Below are positions 58,657-64,000 of a DNA stretch of 64,000 nucleotides, piece by piece. The notes beneath the pieces were generated by a model, which was not told the origin of the DNA, ran no database searches, and saw only the letters and a program-made list of their open reading frames with translations. The translations under genes were made by a program, and so were the position numbers. The stretch is from the NCBI GenBank assembly GCA_963800275.1, contig CAWDAI010000013.1, positions 1 through 64,000 of the forward strand, in the 5' to 3' direction. Within the stretch, counting starts at the first letter, position 1; each line of letters begins with the position of its first letter. The DNA is from JAFMJV01 sp963800275 (GTDB lineage Bacteria; Chloroflexota; Limnocylindria; Limnocylindrales; CSP1-4).

Positions 58657-59342
58657 CCGCCTCGCCGCGGCCGATGACGGGCGCGACCGAGCCGCCTCGC
58701 CCGCAGCGGCTGCTGGTGGTGGTGGCGCACCCGGCCGATGCCGACGACGCCATCGGAGGCACGGTCGCGGGCTGGGTGGGGGCGGGTACCGAAGCGCGCC
58801 TCGTGTGCTGCACCAGTGGCGATGCCACCGGTGGCGACGCCGCCAGCGATCCGCTGGAGCTGGCCGCCGGCCGCGAGCGCGGGCAACGCGAGGCCGCGGC
58901 CGTGCTGGGCTACGCCGAGGTGTCGTTCCTGCACGCACCCGACGGCGCCCTGGCCAACGACCTGGCCCTGCGCGAGCAGCTCGTCCGCTGCATCCGCTCC
59001 TTTCGCCCCGACACCCTGGCCACATGCGATCCGCGGGTGTTGCTGCACGCTTCGGGCCGGGTCAACCACGTGGATCACCGAGCTGCCGGTGCTGCCGCCA
59101 TCGATGCCCAGCCCGCGGCGGCCAATGCCATGGCCTTCCCCCACCTGGCCCGCACGGAGGACCTGCCTCCGCACCGGGTCGATCGGTTGCTGCTCTTCGG
59201 CACCGACGACCCCGGCTACAGGCTCGACGTCAGCGCGGCGATCGAGCTGAAGGCGCGCGCGCTCCGGGCGGACCCGGATGGCGGTCGGGGCACCGTCGAG
59301 GCCAGTCCGATCGAGGCGTTCAGCATCATGGAGCTCGCCTGA
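58653..59342 (+). CDS. PIG-L/LmbE-family deacetylase-like protein, altered active site
   Basis: A 229-residue protein with the LmbE fold: RLLVVVAHPADADDAIGGTV, EARLVCCTSGDATGGDA, RERGQREAAAVLGYAEVSFL, SFRPDTLATCDPRVLLHASG, and NHVDHRAAGAAA with the zinc-binding His. The N-terminal motif is HPAD where active members have HPDD. The zinc ligands (His, second Asp, distant His) remain, but the first Asp, the catalytic base in MshB-type enzymes, is Ala. It may be inactive or have a different mechanism. Coupled to the sulfatase gene, it could act on amino sugars. Confidence 0.75.
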   Translation: MTASPRPMTGATEPPRPQRLLVVVAHPADADDAIGGTVAGWVGAGTEARLVCCTSGDATGGDAASDPLELAAGRERGQREAAAVLGYAEVSFLHAPDGALANDLALREQLVRCIRSFRPDTLATCDPRVLLHASGRVNHVDHRAAGAAAIDAQPAAANAMAFPHLARTEDLPPHRVDRLLLFGTDDPGYRLDVSAAIELKARALRADPDGGRGTVEASPIEAFSIMELA

Positions 59343-59354
59343 GCGGAACCGCGC

Positions 59355-60464
59355 TCAGGTTTCCGCCAGCTCGCGGGGAGCGGCCAGCAGGACCGCGCGG
59401 ACCGCGCCCCACTCGTCCCACAGCGGCTCCAGCTCCGGTGTCCCGCCGCCGAGGGCCGCGACCACCCGGTCGAGGCTGAGGTCCGGCGCACGCGCTGCGA
59501 GGAAGGCCCGTCCATCGACGGTCACCGACGGGGGCAGGTCGCGCAGATCGGCCGGTGAGGGCAGATCGCGCAGGTTGCGCGCGTCGAGCCCTGCGTAGGC
59601 GAGGGCCATGGCCAGGTCGGAGGGTGTCGGTATCCGGCCACCGGCCCAGCCGCCGGCGGGGTCGAAGGAGAACCCAAGGCGTCGGAACGCGCCGATCACG
59701 TCGCGTGACTCCTGCGCCGAGAGTGCCGCCCAGAGACGATGGCCCTGGTCGGGCACGAGGTGTCCGGCGTCCGCTGCTGCCCGCCTGATCGCCGCCACGA
59801 GCGCCCCAAGACCGATCCGCCAGGCCTGCTCCTCGCGGCCGGCCGTACCTGCCAGCCGGGCGGCGGCCGAGATCAGCACCGCCTCGTCTCCCGCCAGCAG
59901 CGACTCGATGACCAGGCCGCCCCCGGCCTCGACCGGGGCCAGCGGTGCCGCGTCCATCGGCCCTCTCGCTCCGGCCGCGAGGCGGACCCGGGCTTCCAGG
60001 CAGCGTGCCCGGGCCTGCTCGTCCCGCGCGCGCTCGGCCCGCTCGGCCTGCTCGGCCTGGTGGAGCGCGGCTTCGAGAAGATCGAGCCTGGCCGCTGCCC
60101 GCTGGAGGGCCCGCTGCGCGCGCAACGTGCCCCGGTTGACCCGGGACAGGGCACGTGCGTACTCGCCCAGCAGCTCGCGTCGCCCCTCGACATCGGCCCG
60201 GATGCGGGCCACTCGATAGGCGTCACGGGCAGCCTGCTTCTCGGCGGCACGAAGCGCCGGGTCAGCCACCTCGCGCGCTTCGGACTGCTCGTGCCGCGCC
60301 TCCAGCAGGTCGCGCCGCAACATCCGCAGCTGCTCCTCGGCTGCCGCATGCCTGGCCTCCGCGGCACGCGCCGCGGCGCAGGCGGCCTCGGCCGCGCGAC
60401 GCAGGTCTTCCGCAGGTGGGGAGGGCGTGGCTGGCGTGCCGGCCGGTCGTGCGGGAGCCGTCAT
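59355..60464 (-). CDS. coiled-coil protein of unknown function
   Basis: A 369-residue protein. Residues 18-165 are a long Ala/Glu/Arg-rich coiled coil (AAEAACAAARAAEARHAAAE and onward, QRALQRAAARLDLLEAALHQ). Residues 180-369 are a globular helical domain (GFSFDPAGGWAGGRIPTPSD, LAMALAYAGLDARNLRDLPS). No signal peptide or enzyme motif. The C-terminal part could be a conserved domain of unknown function; I do not recognise it. It converges on the PIG-L gene with 12 bases between. Confidence 0.6.
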   Translation of the reverse strand: MTAPARPAGTPATPSPPAEDLRRAAEAACAAARAAEARHAAAEEQLRMLRRDLLEARHEQSEAREVADPALRAAEKQAARDAYRVARIRADVEGRRELLGEYARALSRVNRGTLRAQRALQRAAARLDLLEAALHQAEQAERAERARDEQARARCLEARVRLAAGARGPMDAAPLAPVEAGGGLVIESLLAGDEAVLISAAARLAGTAGREEQAWRIGLGALVAAIRRAAADAGHLVPDQGHRLWAALSAQESRDVIGAFRRLGFSFDPAGGWAGGRIPTPSDLAMALAYAGLDARNLRDLPSPADLRDLPPSVTVDGRAFLAARAPDLSLDRVVAALGGGTPELEPLWDEWGAVRAVLLAAPRELAET

Positions 60465-60564
60465 GGCGGGAGCCTATGGCCGGGCGATGCCCCCGGCAAC
60501 CGTCCGATGGTCCGTCCCCCACCACCGCCGAGACCAGCGGAAGGCTCGCAAAAGGAACACTCTG

Positions 60565-62551
60565 ATGCTTATCTATCGCCCACAGCCTCGGGAAGCGGTG
60601 GTAGATTATCGAATGCTCAGCGGGAGCAGCATCATTTCGTCTGGCACCACATCCGTGTTGAGGGGAGTCGAACGCAGCGTGGTCATCGACACCGGTCAGG
60701 AATTCCTCGTCCAGCCCGTGGACGCTTCCTGGCTGCAGTGCAATATCGAGTGCCAGGAGGCGTGCCCCGTCGGCACCAACTGTCGCGGCTACCTGAACCT
60801 CGCGGCCGAGGGCCGTTTCGAGGAGGGCTACATCCTCTCGCGTGAGCCCAACCCGGTGGCGGCCATGTGCGCCTATGTCTGCTCCGCGCCCTGCGAGCGG
60901 GCCTGCCGCCGGGGTGACATCGATCGCCCGCTGGCCATCCGCGCCATGAAGCGCTTCCTCGTCGAGTGGCACGCCCAGTCGGGTATCCCCGACGAGATGC
61001 CGCTGATCACCCCGCGGGACACCACCGTGGCGGTCATCGGCGCCGGTCCTTCCGGGCTGGCGGTCGCGCGCGAGCTGGCCGTGGCCGGCCACCAGGTGAC
61101 GGTCTTCGACGAGCTGCCCATGGCCGGTGGCACGATGCTGGTGGGCGTGCCCGCCTTCCGTCTGCCGCGCGCGGCGATCGAGGCCGACTCCCGCCTGGTA
61201 GAACGCCTGGGCGTGGACTTCCGCTTCGGGACCCGCATCGGCCGCGACATCACCTTCGAGCAGCTGCAGGAGCGCTTCGACGCGGTGGCCATCTGCGCGG
61301 GCGCCATGAACGCGGTCCCCCTGGACATCCCCGGCAACGATCTCGAGGGCATCCAGTACGGCGTGGACTTCATGAAGCGGGCCAACCTCGGCGAGGAGCT
61401 GGAGGTGGGCACGGACGTGGTCGTCATCGGTGGCGGCTACACGGCCATGGACTGCTCGCGCACCAGCCTGCGCCACGGCGCCAGCAACGTGACCATCGCC
61501 TACCGCCGCACGCGCTCGGAGCTGGTGGTGGACGAGGAGGAGCTGGGCGAGACCGAACGCGAGGGCGTGCGCATGGACTTCCTCGTCAGCCCCGTGGAGA
61601 TCCTCGGTGATGACGCTGGCCGCATCAGCGGTGTCAGGTTCGTGCGCAACAAGCTGGGCGAGCCCGATGCCTCCGGTCGGCGCCGGCCGGTCCCCATCGA
61701 GGGCACGGAATTCGTGGTCCCGGCCCAGACCGTCATCCCGGCGGTGAGCCAGGCCGCGGACAACACCTTCCTGCCGGTCGAGGCCACCTTCCAGATCAAC
61801 CGTGGCCGCATGCGCGTGGATCCCGGCACCTATGCCACCAACGTCCGGGGCGTCTTCGCCTGCGGCGATTTCGTGACCGGCCCGACCACCCTGATCGAGG
61901 CCGCCGGACACGGCAAGAAGGCGGCCTACGCTATCGACCGCTATCTCTCCGGGCGCTCGAGCGTGGCCGTGGACGCGAACGTGCGCATAGTCAGCTCCTC
62001 ACGTCACGAGATGCCCGAGTCCTACGACCGCCTGCCACGGCAGCACATCCCGGTGGTGCCGCTCGAGGCGCGGATGCCCGCGGACGATCCCAGCGTCAAC
62101 TTCAGCACGCCCATGGAGCTAGGTTTCGGGGTCGATGGCGCCGTCGCCGAAATCGACGCGCTGCCTGATGTGCAACTACAACATCTGGTTCGACGGCTTC
62201 CGCTGCGTCCTCTGCGGCGCCTGCGCGGATGTCTGCCCGGAGGGCGTCATCCACATGATCGACGTCAACCAGATGAAGTCGGAGGGTGCGCTGCCCGAGC
62301 TGGTGGACGGCTACGGCTGGACCCAGGGCGCGGCCATGGTCCTCGATGAGGAGCGCTGCATCCGCTGCGCCCTGTGCGTGAAACGGTGTCCCTACGACGC
62401 CATCACCATGGAGCGCTTCGAGATGCAGGAGGTCAGTGAGGACGGTAGGCTCTACAAGGAGTCCTACCGCGATACCCAGCTCGGACTGGCGGGTGTGGGC
62501 AATCAGGCAGAGGCAGGGGGGCACTCCGCGATGACGGGGACACGACGTTGA
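60565..62551 (+). CDS. GltD-like NAD(P)H-binding Fe-S flavoprotein with C-terminal ferredoxin domain, one indel
   Basis: The corrected length is 661 residues. The N-terminal [4Fe-4S] region is CNIECQEACPVGTNCRGYLN and CAYVCSAPCERACRR (about 55-110). FAD-binding TTVAVIGAGPSGLAVARELA and NAD(P)-binding DVVVIGGGYTAMDCSRTSLR follow, then GDFVTGPTTLIEAAGHGKKA. One extra A near 62150-62153 (AA read as AAA) shifts the frame; beyond it are CLMCNYN, CVLCGACADVCPEGV and CIRCALCVKRCPYDA, two more [4Fe-4S] clusters. AAAGGAA precedes the ATG. It overlaps the cytochrome b gene by four bases (TTGA), suggesting a dehydrogenase module that feeds or draws electrons from the cytochrome. Confidence 0.82.
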
Positions 62552-63276
62552 GCTTCCTCGAACGGATCGACAACGGCATCCGCCGGAGCGCGGTCTTCCG
62601 CTCCATCTTCCGGCAGCCCTACCCCAGCGACGAGCGCTCGCGCGCGATGGCGGTCATGAACAACGTGTTCCTGCACCTCCACCCGGTGCGGGTCCGCCAG
62701 CACGCGGTCAAGTTCGCCTACACCTTCTGCCTCGGCGGGCTCTCCTTCTTCTTCTTCCTCGTGCTCACCGTGACGGGCGTGTACCTCATGTTCTTCTACG
62801 TGCCCTCGGCGACCCAGGCCTACACGGACATCCTGCGTATCCAGTCGGAGGTGCCGTTCGGGTTGCTGGCCCGCAACATCCACCGCTGGGCCGCGCACCT
62901 GATGGTCTTCTTCGTCTTCCTGCACATGATGCGCGTCTTCTATCACGGCGCCTACAAGCCTCCCCGCGAGTTCAACTGGGTGGTGGGCGTGGTGCTGTTG
63001 TTGCTGACCGTCTTCCTTTCCTTCACCGGCTACCTGCTGCCGTGGGACCAGATCGCCTTCTGGGCCATCACCATCGGTACCAACATGGCCACCTTCGCGC
63101 CGCTCTTCAACACGCCCAGCCAGTTGTTGCTGCTCGGCGGCATCGAGGTCGGCCAGAACACGCTCCTCCGCTTCTACGTCCTGCACGTGATCCTGATGCC
63201 GCTGGTGGCGGCGATCTTCCTGGCCGTTCACTTCTGGCGCATCCGCAAGGACGGAGGTATCAGCGGTCCCCTCTAG
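62548..63276 (+). CDS. cytochrome b6-type subunit (N-terminal half of split cytochrome b)
   Basis: A 242-residue membrane protein with four helices. Haem ligands: NIHRWAAHLMVFFVFLHMM has two His with 13 residues between, and LHVILMPLVAAIFLAVHFWR has two His with 14 residues between. The 14-residue spacing is the b6/Firmicute type rather than the bc1 type (13). GYLLPWDQIAFWAITIGTNM is the conserved Qo-site helix loop. It starts at a TTG overlapping the flavoprotein stop. It works with the next gene as a quinol-reactive cytochrome. Confidence 0.88.
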   Translation: MSFLERIDNGIRRSAVFRSIFRQPYPSDERSRAMAVMNNVFLHLHPVRVRQHAVKFAYTFCLGGLSFFFFLVLTVTGVYLMFFYVPSATQAYTDILRIQSEVPFGLLARNIHRWAAHLMVFFVFLHMMRVFYHGAYKPPREFNWVVGVVLLLLTVFLSFTGYLLPWDQIAFWAITIGTNMATFAPLFNTPSQLLLLGGIEVGQNTLLRFYVLHVILMPLVAAIFLAVHFWRIRKDGGISGPL

Positions 63277-63291
63277 ACCGACAGACTGCAC

Positions 63292-63933
63292 ATGAGCGAC
63301 GAGACCAAGTCCCCCCAGGTACCCGCCGCGTCGCCGGCCAAGGAGCCGGAGCGCCGCTCCACGCTGCCTGCGGCTCCGCCCGAGCGGCGCGTGACCGAGA
63401 TCGACAAGCAGCGCGTGCCCATGGCCGCCAAGCCCTACCGCCTGCTGGCGCTGGTCAAGCAGGACGCTGTCGTGCGCGTCCAGAAGGAACCCGACGACAC
63501 GGTCATGACCTGGCCGCACCTGCTCAGCATCGAGTTCTTCGCGGCAGCCATGATGAGCATCTTCCTGATCCTCATGGGCATCTTCATCAACGCTCCCCTG
63601 GAGGAGCTGGCCAACGGCAACGTCACACCGGCCGTGGCCAAGGCGCCCTGGTACTTCGTGGGCCTGCAGGAGCTGCTGGCCTACTTCCACCCGACCGTGG
63701 CCGGCGTGCTCGGCCCCACGGTCATCCTGGTGGGCGCAGCGCTCATCCCGTTCATCGACCGCGGTCCCAAGGGCGACGGCGGCTCACCGCGTCCCTCCGA
63801 CCGCAAGGTCGGCGTGATGCTCTTCACCATCGTCATGGCAGCTGGCCTCACGGTCACCTTCCTTGGCGCTTTCTTCCGCGGCCCGGGCTACGCCTGGACG
63901 ATGCCGTGGGATGGCTTCTTCTTCGCACTGTAG
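63292..63933 (+). CDS. cytochrome b C-terminal (subunit IV-like) protein
   Basis: A 213-residue protein. About 75 polar residues (Pro/Lys/Glu-rich) precede three membrane helices (IEFFAAAMMSIFLILMGIFI, LGPTVILVGAALIPFI, VGVMLFTIVMAAGLTVTFLG). KAPWYFVGLQELLAYFHP sits where subunit IV carries P-E-W-Y-F; the acidic residue of PEWY is replaced by Pro (APWY). The cytosolic extension and missing Glu suggest a quinone site unlike the standard Qo site. It follows the b6-type gene by 15 bases. Confidence 0.83.
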   Translation: MSDETKSPQVPAASPAKEPERRSTLPAAPPERRVTEIDKQRVPMAAKPYRLLALVKQDAVVRVQKEPDDTVMTWPHLLSIEFFAAAMMSIFLILMGIFINAPLEELANGNVTPAVAKAPWYFVGLQELLAYFHPTVAGVLGPTVILVGAALIPFIDRGPKGDGGSPRPSDRKVGVMLFTIVMAAGLTVTFLGAFFRGPGYAWTMPWDGFFFAL

Positions 63934-63943
63934 GGGCGGATCG

Positions 63944-64000
63944 ATGGGTAACTGGAAGTTGACGCGAGCCCAAGAGCCCCAGGCGCTGACGCAGCCGGTG
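63944..64000 (+). CDS. start of another gene of the cytochrome operon (cut by window edge)
   Basis: The ATG at 63944 is ten bases after the subunit-IV-like stop with GGGGCGG in between. The first 19 residues, MGNWKLTRAQEPQALTQPV, continue open to the window end. Too short to identify. It could encode a Rieske-like, cytochrome c or other partner of the cytochrome b. Confidence 0.45.
   Translation, partial: MGNWKLTRAQEPQALTQPV

Overview
This is a 64-kb, very GC-rich, gene-dense bacterial chromosome segment with no rRNA, no tRNA that I could see, no CRISPR array, no insertion sequence and no phage structural genes. The mix of a quinone-linked heterodisulfide-reductase-like (Qmo/Hdr) locus, a three-gene proton-translocating transhydrogenase, a split cytochrome b, F420-type oxidoreductases, [NiFe]-hydrogenase maturation genes and many GTG/TTG starts best fits an uncultured Chloroflexota (for example a Limnocylindria-like lineage). 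That placement is inference; no marker gene settles it. At least ten single-base indels, five of them in the two HdrA-like genes, suggest an assembly that was not fully error-corrected. Several genes are therefore annotated across a frameshift.

Layout. 1-3.7 kb: a methyltransferase cut by the window edge, small ORFs, and an ECF sigma factor / anti-sigma factor / secreted protein operon. 3.7-8.8 kb: a winged-helix/nucleotidyltransferase pair, LtrA, a MerB-like protein, and a MazF toxin with a ribbon-helix-helix antitoxin and a strong dyad operator. 8.9-17 kb: two MFS transporters enclosing a DNA-modification and defence island with a Vsr nuclease, a broken BglII-type endonuclease, a Dcm methyltransferase, an AspBHI-type methylation-dependent endonuclease and a RecB-like nuclease. 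17-20.5 kb: a 21-bp minisatellite, then hypC, hypA, DUF6390, cNMP-binding and hydrogenase-protease genes without hydrogenase structural genes. 20.5-34 kb: a cyclase fused to a hydrolase, a sugar ABC importer with a six-hairpin glycosidase, an LLM-class oxidoreductase, a two-component system and an M1-type peptidase.

34-45 kb is the most interesting part: a PadR regulator, hemerythrin, DsrE, TusA, an MvhD-like protein, two HdrA-like flavoproteins, an HdrC/cytochrome b fusion carrying an N-terminal helix-turn-helix extension, then pntAA-pntAB-pntB. DsrE and TusA are sulfur carriers. The Hdr proteins resemble QmoABC, which exchanges electrons with the quinone pool, and Pnt links NAD(H), NADP(H) and the proton gradient. 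Together they suggest a sulfur-carrier-coupled, quinone-linked redox module with no Apr or Dsr reductase in view.

45-64 kb: a perfect 15-bp-stem terminator and its 94-bp duplicate flank a second 21-bp minisatellite. These are followed by a WYL regulator, membrane proteins, a SAM-hydrolase-family protein, a TPP riboswitch controlling thiN-thiB-thiP-thiQ-bcp, a secreted sulfatase, a PIG-L deacetylase-like protein lacking the expected catalytic Asp, and a coiled-coil protein. The window ends in a second redox operon: a GltD-like Fe-S flavoprotein, a cytochrome b6-type subunit and a subunit-IV-type protein, running off the end.

Across the window TANNNT hexamers repeatedly sit 5-9 nt before start codons, pointing to widespread leaderless transcription. 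This helped choose several starts.
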